Source: Cryptomeria japonica (lineage: Eukaryota > Streptophyta > Pinopsida > Cupressales > Cupressaceae). Taken from it: a stretch of 64,000 nucleotides of DNA. The notes under the pieces were generated by a model that worked only from the letters and a program-made list of their open reading frames with translations, made no database searches and was not told where the DNA came from. Where the stretch lies: assembly GCF_030272615.1 (NCBI RefSeq), contig NC_081413.1:24554501-24618500 (forward strand), given 5' to 3'. Position numbers and translations under genes: made by a program. Within the stretch, counting starts at the first letter, position 1. The number at the start of each line of letters is the position of its first letter. Positions 10,844-23,201 of this stretch are shown here, in pieces.

Positions 10844-11090
10844 AACAAAGAACTCATCAACCATTGTATATTCATTATAATATGCAAAGCATTATTTTAT
10901 ACAAAGAATAAACCAAGGCATGAACATAGATCATACAGAAATTGTTGGAGTGGATGGAATAGAAAGAGTGAGTTAAACTCTAGTTCTCCGTTGTTAGCTT
11001 AAATGCAAAACATGCAACATCTGTTGTGATTACGGTGCAAACTGTGCTCCCACCATAAATCACGGAGCAAACAGAAGTTATGCGCTAACA
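10844..11090 (-). repeat. LTR fragment, direct copy of 9596-9842
   Basis: The 247 bp match 9596-9842 along their whole length with a few substitutions. This copy lacks the adjoining purine tract and the left part of the LTR, so it is a fragment joined to the tract of the neighbouring LTR at about 10840. Confidence 0.85.
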
Positions 11091-11411
11091 GTTTTGAAGG
11101 TCTAAATGACAGTGATATAATGCCTCGATTCTCTGTTATAATACCTCCTACGCTCCATCTTCTTGCACATAGTAGCATCAATGTTTAAATCACACAATGC
11201 ATATGTACCGAAAATAGCAGAGAAGAAATCAACAATCTATTCTGTATCACAATGTAGATAACCTTCACTGCGATTTAGTATAACTCTTAGAAATCAGAAA
11301 ACTAAAAAACGCATATGATTTCTGTACTGTTTATAGTCATTTCAGACGTTACAGATCCAGTAAAATACATAAAGATCAGAATCATTGGAGGCTAAACATC
11401 TAATTTGAAAA

Positions 11412-11500
11412 AAATTTAAACATGTTGCAAACCACTTTCAGATGCACGCAGCTTGGCACGGTGCAAGAGCCTTTATATCAACTAGAGAAAATTATGCTCA
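11412..11500. repeat. Second copy of the 8294-8382 block
   Basis: Same order of sequence as 8294-8382, including the TATA-like TTTATATCAAC. Flanking sequences are unrelated on the right. Confidence 0.7.
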
Positions 11501-13330
11501 TTGGATCGTGCCAATCTGCGGCTTCTGAAAGGAATTAGCATATTCTCTTAATTCTTGCTGCAATGCCTGAAATAAATGGTTGCAAGGGTATTTATAGGAA
11601 GCCAAAAACATTAAAACAAAAAATCTATGAAGAGATTGCCCTAATAGTATTTGGGGACCAATACATTGCGCTGCGGACCACAGCACTCAAAAGTTGGATG
11701 CGATTCTTAGTGGACAGCTTTTCCAAAAAAATTTATTCAACGAGATCTCATCACAAAATTAAACAACAATGGATTTTATTGTACTTCTCTGAATTTTTTT
11801 CAGCATATCAATTATACAACCGTTGTTTGCAGCCAAAAATGCCACATTGTAGCAAACTATTCAGAGCTTACCACACCCTGTACAAACAAGATTTTTAATT
11901 TTCAGAAACTTAAATTAGAGTTGGGTTAGTGATTTTAAGGAATCAAAAGGATGGACCATGGCATGATTAATTTCCCACAAGAGGAAAGACTTTATGCTTT
12001 TCCTACCAAACTCTTATTTGGCAATTTGTGCACAGAAAGTACATTTTGAAGTGGGGAAAAAGTTAAATTGATAACATTCTATATTATTTTTGGTGTCTAC
12101 ACGTCGGTAGAGCGCAGTCGTTGGGGACCTGTCATCCCATTGCTCCCCTTTGTTCTGACATTGAAGAAAGTGGATGTTAATTCCGAGAATAGAGTCCAAA
12201 ACAGAGAAAGGAAATGGCGACTGATGGCATGGCTCCTCAGTTTCAAAAAGAAGAATTCCGTATGCTTTGATTTGAAATCATTTTAATAATTCTGGCTATT
12301 TTCTACACAAAATGATATTGTTATAGAAATACAAATCTGTATAACAAGATGTTTTTTTGGTTGGATTTTGTATTTTTATTAGAGGAGAAGAATCAATAGT
12401 TGATAGCTTACCAATACATGTTATGGTAGTTAGACAAAATGGGACCAATAGCAGTGCCTTAAAAATGTCATGTCACTGCTTATCTCTGAAAAACTAGTAC
12501 TAAAAATAAAAAAGTAATCAATCATGTGATGTCCAATCGATGTACAAACAAAAAGAACTTAATGCACATCTATTGGTCTTATCATAATTTGAGACCATTT
12601 TGAACACCTTCACATAAATGCACATTGATGTGGCTACTTGTAGACTTAAAAAAACAATTTTCTTAAGTATCAATCATAATACTAAAAGCTACCCAAACAA
12701 TATAGGAAATTTTTAAACTGAAGCAATGATAACAACCAGCCAAAAGCCTTTTAACATGAGCTGTCCAAAACTAAACAATAGACATATTATGAAAGAGTCT
12801 AGAATATATGACATTCTCCTTATCTAGCTGGAGGATTTGGACTTTTATGCTGTTTAAAAGAAAGTTGTTATTAATATGATCGTTAAAGGCCACCTTCTAC
12901 TTGAAACAAAGCAAAACAATTTAAAACAAGATGTCACCATAAAAAAATAGCTTTTTTGTTTCTTTATAGGAATGATTAGAAGACATATGAAGGCCAATAT
13001 TTGATATGTTATGTCACAAATTGAAAAACTAAACATTTAATTATAATCTAATTTTAAATTTTTATATTTTAAAAAATAATTAAAGAGGTTTTGTTAGGAT
13101 TTAAATTTTAGCTTTATTTTTATTTTGAATATCATATTATTCTTTATGTCACGGGTCAGTGTTATTTTTTATATTTATTATTATTTTTTGTTGTTGTTTA
13201 TAATTATGAGTGTTGTTGCTTTTCTTTAAGTGGCCTTAAAATTCATTAATCTAGTCTCCAATGTTGGCGCTAAAGATTCAAAAGCACATGAGAATAGCTC
13301 CACTATTAAAGCTATATAGAGAATTTGCTT
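11501..13330. other. Unassigned AT-rich DNA
   Basis: No family signature is seen. The 111-codon frame at 11563-11898 has no recognisable motif. The remainder is AT-rich with short frames only. Confidence 0.5.
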
Positions 13331-14080
13331 TCAAAGTCTTTTCATGTAGGTATGTCTTTTGAAACACCTCTAGATTTGGTTCTCTTCCATTCAAGAAATT
13401 GATAGTGCTTGTCATCAACTTGAAAATTTTACCTTATTTGATTATTTTGTTAGGAGGGTTCTCTATAAAAACATTCTTAAAGGGTGGGTGGCCAAGGCTT
13501 GTGCCCCACAAGGGGTCCACCTTGATGTTGTCCAAAATGTTACTAAGGGGTTTCATTTTTTCCCTTTCTTCAAGTTAGTCACATAGAAGATGTCCTCAAA
13601 CATGGCTCTTGGTTTGTCTATATTTATTTAATCATTTTCATTCCTTGGATGTGATATTTTGTCATATAAAAGGAGAGAACTCTTTGTGTATATGTTTGGA
13701 TGGATTTTCTTGTCTTTCTTTCTCTCATGCTATAATTTTCTATCTAAAATAGTGAGCTCACTAGGCATGTAATTTTCATTGAGCCAAATGATTTTCTCAA
13801 CTCATTCATATAAGAATGTTTATATAATAATTGATCTCTCCAAGCCATTGAAGGAGATTGTTGAAATAATTATTGGACAAATAAGAAAAACATTATATGT
13901 TATTATACCAACTATCTTAACCTTGTTTCAAATGTCAATATATTGATCATAAGATCAAAGATTGATCCTATCACTTGTCACAATAAGCGCTTTACTCATC
14001 TTGTTAATGACACTCCTTTGAAAAGAGAAGAGATTCGGTCAATATATGTGAGTATAAAATCATTGTAATGCTAGGAATGG
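13330..14080 (+). pseudogene. LINE ORF1 (DUF4283-like) relic
   Basis: The plus strand around 13390-13620 reads IQEIDSACHQLENF, then ILKGWVAKACAPQGVHLDVV and GFHFFPF, with the order of the DUF4283 domain found in plant LINE ORF1 proteins. Further on, near 13830-13900, is IDLSKPLKE and IIGQIRKTLYV, resembling the region before the zinc knuckle of these proteins. Many stops and frame changes separate the pieces. LINE ORF1 proteins bind element RNA. Recognition is by eye. Confidence 0.55.
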
Positions 14081-14089
14081 TGATGTAGC

Positions 14090-16120
14090 ACCCAAAATAT
14101 TTATTTTTAATGGTGATCAAAAACTAAGGACGTAACATTTCAAAACTTTAAGACATGGGAAATTTTTTCTTCCCTCACATTGTGTGTCATCCAATGAGGC
14201 AAAGAATTATAAGTTCTCTAGAACATCAATTTTGACATTTTTGTTATCATTAAAGACAAAATCTAGTATTCATTCTCCAACTCCTCTCCTCTAGTGCTCC
14301 AACATTGTTGTCATAGTTGATCTAGGAATTTGTAAGGACAAAATTATGTTCTAAATAAAATAAGATATAGTTCATGGGTGTTTTAGTTAGACAGATTCAA
14401 TGGCTCTATGGGAAATGAATTCTTACCACAAATCACGTTATCCAAGTGATCATTAGATAGCAAGGGTATGAATCTTAACTCTTTCTAATTATTTTTTTCA
14501 CTTAGTTTGTTTGAGGTCTAATACTTCACCAAATAAGTTATTGGTAAAACACTCATTGAATGCTTCTAGGGTTAGACAATCTCAATTTAAAAGGTGTATT
14601 TTTTTTTCCTTCTTTTCATTTCCAATTCTCTAATATTGCAAGAAAATAACTTTCTATAGAAATAATGATGTAGTACTTTAGGATTCCATATTTCCAAGGC
14701 TCAATTCTCTTTTATAGAGGTGATAAGAAAAGGATGAATTGAATAACCCATTATTGACTGAGATAGAATCCTCTATGAATCAAACATAAGCTAAACTAAC
14801 AAAATAAATACACACTCTGAAAACCCCCAAATCACTCAATAATAAGACCCCTTAGCATATTTTGTTCTTAACACTTTATGCTTTGTACTAATATACCTAT
14901 CATTTTCTAAGTAAAGAATAAATTTGGATCTTAGTACACAACATATATCAAATTAGGTCACAAAGTTGATAGTATTTTTTTTATACAAATAAGAGAAAGT
15001 AAACTAAATAATAAAAAATATTAATACACTTTCAAAATACTTACATTAAAGTAAGAGCTCATAAGAACCAAAACATAGCACCCAAATCTTTGAAAATAAT
15101 AATTGCATAGCATCATCTATGAGAATTTATATTTAACACTATTGATGTGTAACTAGTAGTGTTCCATCAACATAAATACTCCATTGATAGTTACTATTGT
15201 TATTCAACGGTTGTGTAAACCATAATAGTTGGAATAAAATTGTGGATCAAAATTGGAGTAAAACTATTTTTGTGATTGACTAAAATCAATCTTTAGAAAA
15301 TTCGTATTGATTTCCTTAATTTGTTCCGTAATGTCGATCTAAAGATTGTAAGCTCATAAAAGGTATTGTGACTGTATACCAAAAAAGCTGAAAATAGTAA
15401 ATTAAACGCAAATGAAATGCATTCTATGAAAACAAACACTTAAAAATGAACACTAATAGAAGCACTCTCAAGTTACACTCTTGAAACAAATCTTCAAAAA
15501 CATCTTTAAACCAAATAACTTAAAAAATTCTTTTAAGATAAATAATCATAAAATGCACATGATATTGATTGAATACCCTTAAATCTTGTTAAATATTAGA
15601 TAGCCCGTGAAATTATAGTAGTTTATGCTGATAAAATCTTCGTGACGGGATCTATTAAATCAGGCGACGGGAGCTTAGCAACAGGAACTGTGCAACGTAT
15701 CTCAACTCACAAAAAACTGCAGCTGTTAATCCCCAATTCTATTTCAAGCCAAAAAATAAAACAAAAATCAATTCAATTACTAAACACACATAAACTATGC
15801 TCACAATAAAGACCATAAAAGTTATCATAATTATATTCAACTCAGATGATGATATTGCAGATATGATATTGCTTCATACAAAAGTTACCATTGTTCGAGA
15901 TAAAGGGAACAAATATTCGAATTGGTTGAAGAAAGAACGAAGTAGCCTACGACCATTCTTTCTAAAGGCTGAAACCCGATTTACTATTATTATGCAAAAC
16001 ACATCAACTACATAGGATATTTGGCAATCTTCATGAGCGGTCTTCGTCTTTTTCCTTGTGATAATAAGTGCCCTGTATTAATGGCAACTTAGGGAAAACA
16101 TCAAAACATAGGCTAGGATT
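14090..16120. other. Unassigned AT-rich DNA
   Basis: No coding domain, LTR end or clear repeat was found. Only short frames occur. Confidence 0.5.
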
Positions 16121-17110
16121 TAATGGTAAAACAGGACAAACATTTAACACATCATTTCCACATAGTTGAAGATATTGCACGTCCTCATGCATGACTTATA
16201 GTCTGAACTCGAGCATTAGTCATTTTTTCTACTATTGCCACTATTTCGTCTCCCCATTTTCTTTTCAAATCCTGAATTAATTGTCGGTGCTCAGCCAAAG
16301 TTATGTAGTTTTGTGTGAGACTTTGTTGCACAGAGGCCTTCCATTATTCAATTGTTTGTTGATGTTCGACTATGGGCATGTATTCTATCACAATCCTCTA
16401 TTCCCACAGAGAATTTTGAGTATCAATTACTTCTTGATGTTCAAATAATGTTATGTACTCTTTCGAGTCAGGTTCTTTTTTCTGATTTAATTTCTCCAAT
16501 TGTTGTTTACGTTTACTCATTCTCCTGGTCTGTTGTTCATTCAACTGATATGTTTTTTTGTAGTTGTTCTTTGGGGGACTATATTTCTATTTCTATTTGT
16601 TGCACCTTGACTCGTAGATCCCAAAGTTCCTTTAGTTGTTTATTAACTATCTCTGAATAAAATACCTCTATCATAAGGGGTATTTTTAGATGTAACTTGC
16701 TCTTCTACATGTACTGTGGAAATGTCCACTGGACGTACTTTTGATGGAAGTACAGTCATAATAGCTAAATTCTCATTGAAAGCAAAATGAGGATGCTCAT
16801 CTTTTTGTAAAACAAGATTAGGGGAATAGAGTAAAGACTTTTTTTAATTTGTTATTCCACTTTTGGCTTGGCAACATTTTCTTCACCACCTATATTTCCT
16901 TCTATAACTAGTGTTTGACCATCATTATCATTATGCACATCCTCCTCATTATTTTGTTCTTGATCCAAAGAAACTTTTTCTTGTTCAGGCACATCCTTTC
17001 CAACATTCTCAACTACCTATTGATTTTTAGCATCCATTTGATAAAGAAATTTTTCTTCTTTATATTCCTCTTCATCTTCTAATTGTTCCATGTTTTGGTT
17101 CTCCTTTTTC
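16120..17110 (-). pseudogene. Decayed acidic, coiled-coil-like coding relic, unidentified
   Basis: From 17099 leftward the minus strand reads an acidic stretch (MEQLEDEEEYKEEKFLYQMD), then further Glu/Asp-rich sequence with isolated stops. Around 16560-16160 are Gln/Lys/Glu-rich stretches such as QQLEKLNQKKEPDSKEYI and LAEHRQLIQDLKRKWGDE that look like coiled coil. Stops are few relative to length, which suggests a once-coding region. I do not recognise the family; a transposon-borne plant mobile-domain protein tail is one possibility only. Confidence 0.35.
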
Positions 17111-17139
17111 TTTCATTTGTTTTGATGTCTTAGTTTTTG

Positions 17140-18300
17140 TGTTTGTTTTTTATTAGGATAAAACAGGTTTTGAAGGGGCCCCGAAACCCTTACAATATAA
17201 GAACTGCCAACGAATAATGAGCTAGACTACCTAGCATCAAACAACTAGTTTTAGAAAGGACCTAAAACCTTCTGGACTTACAGGCATCTAGAACCCAAAA
17301 GCAAACGTTGCATAGAACATAAGCATAAATTCAGAGCAGCCACAACCAACCAAACACCAGCCAAACATTAAGTGTAAGACATTACAAAACAAGTTGGCCT
17401 AATCAGACATGTTCTAAGTCAACAAACTAGTAGACCTCAAAAAACAAAGAACAAGGGTATTTTTAGGCACTCTCAGCCAACATGAAGGGTTTTCTCAGGC
17501 TCCCACAACCTATAATAGAAACTTCGGGCCATAAAAAATTACAAAGCCCAAACCTAACCAAAAACAAACACTGGCTAAACTGGGCTCTTGAAAACTAATA
17601 GCATCTAGCTTGTCCTTGAGAGAAATAAAAGCCATAGGTTTTTTCCAAGCTCCCTCAACCTTGAGAGTGGGTTTTACAAGGCTCCCACAACTTGAACCAA
17701 TGGGTTTTAGAAAGGCTCCCATAACCTTGATCTTGAGACTGAGCAGAGGTAAGAATATTAAATCCTCCAAGATCACCACCTCAATAGGTGATAAAGGAGA
17801 AGGATCGTTTAAAAGACCACCCACTGTTCCCGAACAACCAAGAAACAAGCTACCATCAACCTCACATCGATATGTTCCAGCATCAACCGCAACACCCAAC
17901 TCCACCTCAATAGGAGATAGGATACTAACAACACCATCCCCAAGCAATATCTTCACCTCTATAGGTAGAGTGCCCACAACTAAGATAATGGGTTTTGTCA
18001 AGGCTTCCGCAACCTTATCTTTCAGATTGAAAACCACTAAAAACAACTTACCATTATGGATCTCCACCTCAATAGGAGATAAAGGGAAGTATTCAGCACA
18101 AATTCCATCTTCAACACTGTTACAGTCACGTGTCAGGATTTCATCAACCCCACAACAGTGTTTCTAGTCATATCTAAAAGCATCCAACTCATCCTCAATA
18201 GAGGAGAAGGGTCAACTCCAGCCACATCCATTTCCTCCTCAATAGAAGATAGGACCACCTATATAGGAAAGAACAAAGTAGCCCAATGATGCCAAACTTG
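17140..18300. repeat. Block of interspersed short repeats (TCAATAGGAGATA and GGCTCCCACAACC types)
   Basis: Two short motifs recur irregularly: one like CTCAATAGGAGATA (near 17780, 17908, 18070, 18190, 18237) and one like GGGTTTTAGAAAGGCTCCC followed by CAACCTT (near 17640-17730 and 17990-18010). Their low stop content opens 185-codon frames on both strands. The minus-strand frame repeats a SPIEV motif. The left end (17140-17190) resembles a LINE-type 3' end on the minus strand, ending in an A-rich tail, so this may be an insertion that split the neighbouring relics. Confidence 0.5.
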
Positions 18301-18409
18301 AAGCATCAAGACCCAAGCCAAGGAAACAAGATAAAGAGGAACAAGAAAACCCTCACCCTAAAGACATGAAGGAATCAAGAGATATAGCCAGAATTTGGAT
18401 GTTTGTGTT

Positions 18410-18990
18410 AAAAATATAAGTGGCTAGGATTCCATCGTTTGACACCTTTTTCTTTTCATCAATAGTTCTTGCTACATTAGCCAAATTTTTGCAAGTTGGA
18501 AGTTGAGGGTTCTTCTTTTTTTAGTTTCTTTCTTTGCCTAGTATTACTAGGTCATTCTTTAGTTGAAGGAGTTTTGGGATTCCTTTGACTTTTCTTGCTA
18601 GTACAAACTCTAGGTCGTTCAACCCTAGTTTCTATATACTATTATCTTCTACATTGTTCTCTTTAGGTTCATTTTTGTCACTACCTAAGTTAGAGACATC
18701 TAGGGTTTCATCGTCACCCTCAACTTCATGAGCCTTTGGGTCATGTTCTGAAGCCAAATAATTTTCTTCGGCTATGAAAACATACAAAATAATTTGAGTG
18801 GTAGATTGTTTTAGGCCTTCCATTAAAATTAATTTTACTAACCCATGATGTGCTATAGATTTTTTATGCTCTCTATGTACTTCTAAGAATATCCTTTTAA
18901 CAAAATGAAAAAGATAATGATGCAAATTCAATGTCTGTGTGTTGCAAATGACAAAGCAACCTTGAATGTTGAGATAACATATAAACAAAC
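18410..18990 (-). pseudogene. Unidentified coding relic, Lys/Glu-rich
   Basis: The minus-strand frame 18988-18632 (118 codons) contains FHFVKRIFLEVHREHKKS and an acidic end. Beyond its stop the translation continues as GLNDLEFVLARKVKGIPKLL and NPQLPTCKNLANVARTIDEK, which also look protein-like. It may be one gene with the acidic relic at 16120-17110, interrupted by the repeat block. No known domain is recognised. Confidence 0.35.
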
Positions 18991-18999
18991 CTATCTTCT

Positions 19000-20208
19000 A
19001 TTAATATAGCAAACAATAAAATTACTGACATCTACCCATTTTTATCAAATAAAATTCCACAAGATGCTCTGTTTGGGAACCATTTTCAACTTCTCCTCAT
19101 CCCTGACAAATTGTTTATTGAGAAGGCCTAAATTAGTTGTTCTAGTTATATATAGGGGATAATAAGCTTTTCCCTCCTGAAGTAACCTAGAAACATCGAT
19201 GATAATTTAAATAGTAATTATGAAAGAAAAATCCCTCATGATGAAAGAACCATAGTATGGAAAAGTCATGGGCAATTTGATTATTATATCCACATAGAGA
19301 TTTGAAAAAGATGCGTCATTTAGCTTTCTTGAAACCTATGTATGCTACCTTATTGTTTCTTAGTTCTTTCATAGTGGTAGGTTCTTGATGGTTGTGAGGA
19401 CATCCCATGGCAATTTCACAGAAAGGGATTAGTTACAGTGGGTAAATGGGAAAAGACACTGAAAAAAACATAGCAACCAAAGAAAGAAATATTATTGTAA
19501 GTGGATAGTAAGATGATGGCATGCTGGGTAATTATAAGCATAAAAAGGGACAAGTAGGAATGAAATCCACAAATAATAGATTCAATAAGGTTTAATCCCC
19601 CCTAATAGGGCAACTAAGAAGGGTCATAATGATGGGTTATCATATCTTATTGTGACATGATGGGTAATATATAGCACAATAATTGGTTAGCAATGTCCTT
19701 GGTTTCCATAATAATGATCAACAAATAATAGAATGAATAAAAATTAAAAGAAATAATATACAATTAAAATTTTATCGATATTGATAATGTGGCATGTGAC
19801 TCGGACAAGGAAAAGAGGTTGAGGTGTTCATTAGAGCTATGAAAAGGGTGCTAGTCTGAATAATCTTGTGATCATCACTCTATAAGATAAAGGAAAATGT
19901 CATATCCCATGTACTATGTGTTTTGGAAAAGTGATGGAATGTGATGTGACTAGTGAGAGCCAACATATATTGAAATTTGGTGTCTACATTAAAAATGATG
20001 AGGTCACCTCGATAAAGTCATTATAAATGTTGTGTTAGTTAGGCCACAAAGAATTCATTCGATGAAGGGGAGAAGCTGAGTTGGAAGATCATCATCCCAA
20101 GGTATGTGATTGATCATTAAAGTAGTTGAGATCAACCATAAAGAATAAGTTTTGATGCCGATGTGCGGAATGACAAAATAGTCAACCTCTATGGAAGTGT
20201 GTATGTTG
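19000..20208. other. Unassigned DNA
   Basis: No reading frame, LTR or repeat could be supported. The right border is the LTR end at 20209. Confidence 0.5.
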
Positions 20209-20600
20209 AACACACCACAAGACTAAGAGCTGGGGAGTGAATCAGTCTCGACCTTAAATTAACTTATTTATAATATTTTAAACTTGAAATCATAGTTAAG
20301 TTACTTCTGCAATTATGAACCATAACACACAACACACATAAGAACACCAAATATACATGGAAAATCCAAGAAGGAAAACACCACAATGAGAATCACAATC
20401 ACAATAGGAGTAATGAATTAAAATGTTTTAGGCTCAAGGCCAAGGAATCTCACTACGCTTGATTGGAATTGCAAGACTAAGGCACACAACCTTAGGGAAA
20501 GATACAAAGGACTTGCATTATTGAGATGCGCAATCTTAGGGCAAGAAACAAAGTCTGCTCAAGATACCAAAAGGACTCATTGTCTTCTAGTAGGTACAAC
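20209..20600 (-). repeat. Copia-type LTR end related to the 57220-59683 LTR
   Basis: From 20209 the plus strand reads TGTTGAACACACCACAAGAC and then GGGGAGTGAATCAGTCTCGA. This matches the reverse complement of the end of the LTR at 57220-59683 (GTGTTCAACA, with the C-rich run before it). The next blocks (ATGGAAAATCCAAGAAGG) also correspond. No primer-binding site adjoins on the left, so it is a solo or 3' LTR. The right border is unknown. Confidence 0.5.
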
Positions 20601-21950
20601 AAAATGAAAAATTAGAATAAATAAGATATCTTAATCATGAGATTATCCTTGAACACTATGCCAAGTGAACAATATCATGGCAAACATATCTTACTTTATT
20701 CAATGTCTCAAATCACTACCACATTAAAGAAATGATCATCAAAGCTCATCACAAACTAAAATTTGCACTTCTTCTTCTTCACATACACTTCAATATCATC
20801 CAAATCCAACTCACAACAATCCACACACCATTTCACACATTTTTACTTCTATTTATACTAGGTTATACATTGAAACCATCAATTAGGTTGGCCATAGACA
20901 AAATACATATGAATTACATTTAAAGTCAGTCATTCGAACCAGAATCACACAATGCAATCCACTCCTAGAGATATAGAGGACCCAAATACATCACAACGCA
21001 TCTTACTAAGTGAATTCCAATTAACAACACAAACTAACTCTTCTTCCAGAGTCGGCAACAAATGCAACATGTAGAAAAACAATGAAGCACATTAACTAGT
21101 CATCCCTAAAACATTACCCAATGTAAATTACTAAATGTAGATCTACACACCATGGTAAGACCAATATCAACATTCTAAATCAACCTCCAATGCATATCCA
21201 AACTAAAAGAGTATGGTCTAAATAAGATAAATCAACTAAGTTGGCTAGAGACCAACACAACTAAAAGAGACAAACATAGAACACTATTAACACTAGAAAT
21301 TTGAACTAGAACACTATGTCGAACTATATGAATATGTCCTTAAAGTTGTAACACTTGAATCAACACACTAGATCAATCTAAAGCATTATTTGGACCAATC
21401 ATGATAGATAACCTCATTGTAAGCAAACCGCCACAACCAAGTTCATCATTTGAGCAACCGAGGGACTAAAAACATGATAGTACAACATCCACAAAACATA
21501 GACATTATATCTGCAGTTGCAATCCATCATTATCAAGAACCAAAGGAATACAAAGCATTCTTCTACAAGGACATTAAATACTCTTTCCTATATAGTGTAA
21601 CTTCCACTCATGTAACCTTTCGAAAGAAACATTTGAACACTCATTTTTGGATCATATACTAGTATCCACTCAACTGAATACCTCCAACTTCCTCTTCACT
21701 TCTATTACCTCAACACATAAGAATAGACAACATAGACCATGTTATCAAGGCCAAGTTTGACATCAATGATAATACACCTCAAGTTTCCAATAGTGTAGTC
21801 AAGGATGAATTGTACAAGCTAGGGTGGATGATGATTTTCTCGTAACACCTCATTCAGTAAATAGTGATAGGAGGTTGTGAGGGATAAATGCTAACAAGTA
21901 TAAATTGAAGAAAATAAGGCATTGTTAGCAAGCTCACAAGTATAAATTCA
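20600..21950. other. Unassigned DNA, probably LTR or retroelement remains
   Basis: The left part may continue the LTR that starts at 20209. No protein motif is seen. The 70-codon frame at 21450-21662 has no recognisable content. Confidence 0.4.
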
Positions 21951-22289
21951 GAGGGCTATGATTTACCACAAATGAAAATTGATAGAAATAGTCTCCTAGA
22001 ATGGTAGCAATGCTCCAATAACCTCATGTATGTTCTTGTCGCATCATAAAATAGGGAACAACAAGAGGTTGGACAATGGAGTTTTTGTAGCCGCCTTCTT
22101 TTTTTATTTTTTATTTTCTTTTTATTTTTTCTTTTTCTCTTTTCCTCCATTTTTTCCTTTTTTCCTTTTTAATTTTTTTTTAAAAAAAATGGATTTAGGT
22201 CACTAAGTACTCAATTTTCGCCCTAATGCGACCTAAAGGTTTTGGATGAATATTTTTTCACATCCACATTTATTTTGTAGTTAAAACAC

Positions 22290-23201
22290 ATTGGAGACCC
22301 ATTTTTTAGGTAGTAACTAGCCAACAATGCCCATACATTTTCATTGTATTTTTAACTATATTTTTCCAGTAATAGTGTATCAAGGAGGTGCTAGATGTTG
22401 TCACATAAAATTGTGTGATGTCATGGAGCTCCTTTGTCACACTTGACACAAAATTATCTTTAGAGATAGGTTGCTTGTACAATTTTAAGAAATGACCATT
22501 AACAACAAGGGTCATACAATTAAAATCCAAAATGCGGAGCTTGCTTACCCCATTGTCATAAAGAACCTTGATCTAATGAGGCCCTATCCATCTAGTGTTT
22601 AGATCTTTCTTTTAATTTATTGAGATTTGAAATCATAAAAGAGCACCCAATCTCCTGTTGAAATCACCATTGTCAAATGAAATGATCATGCCAGAGGGCA
22701 TGTTGTTTCTGAATTGTTTTAGCATGGAAAAGTGATTATTTTTTGAATTCATCCAAGGAGTGAAGTTAAAAAAATCCATACTTTTTGAGCATTTGTTAGA
22801 CGCATTCCTAATTGAATGGAACTATGAAGAGTTTTTACCTCAAATTCAATAGGTAAAACCACTTTCTTACCACAGAGAAGTTTGTATGGTGTCACACTAG
22901 TGGTTGTTTTCCATGTTGTTTGGTAAGCCCACACTACTTCAAAAAGTCATACTACCTAAATTTTTTTATGAAGTGGAACCGTCTTTGTAAGAATTCTCTT
23001 GATCTCTTAATTGGTTACTTCAACTTGTCCATTGGCTTGAGGATGATATGGTGAATAATTACGGTACCTGATTTCATATTCATGTACCCAAGTATAAATG
23101 AGTTCTATTGTGAATTGAGGTCTTTGATCTATGACTATCTTCCATGGTATACCAAACATGGTAAAAATCTCAGAGTATAGGAAGTCAACAACTATAGTAT
23201 T
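22290..23201 (-). pseudogene. Older gypsy element: integrase core and C-terminus (left half)
   Basis: The minus strand reads TIVVDFLYSEIFTMFGIPWK, then YSPYHPQANGQVEVTN (the catalytic glutamate block), WAYQTTWKTTTSVTPYKLLC, and LRILDFNCMTLVV-like sequence near 22530. Stops interrupt the frame. The right edge at 23201 is the point where the young 15.5-kb element inserted. The N-terminal part of pol continues at 38686-39785. A long pyrimidine-rich run at 22095-22190 lies downstream and may include the purine tract of this element. Confidence 0.88.

Noticed and set aside
11563-11898. 111-codon frame
   Set aside because: No recognisable domain and no neighbouring support; frames of this size occur by chance in the window.
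17510-18167. Two opposed 185-codon frames as genes
   Set aside because: Both arise from the same short repeats; neither shows a domain. Reported as a repeat block instead.
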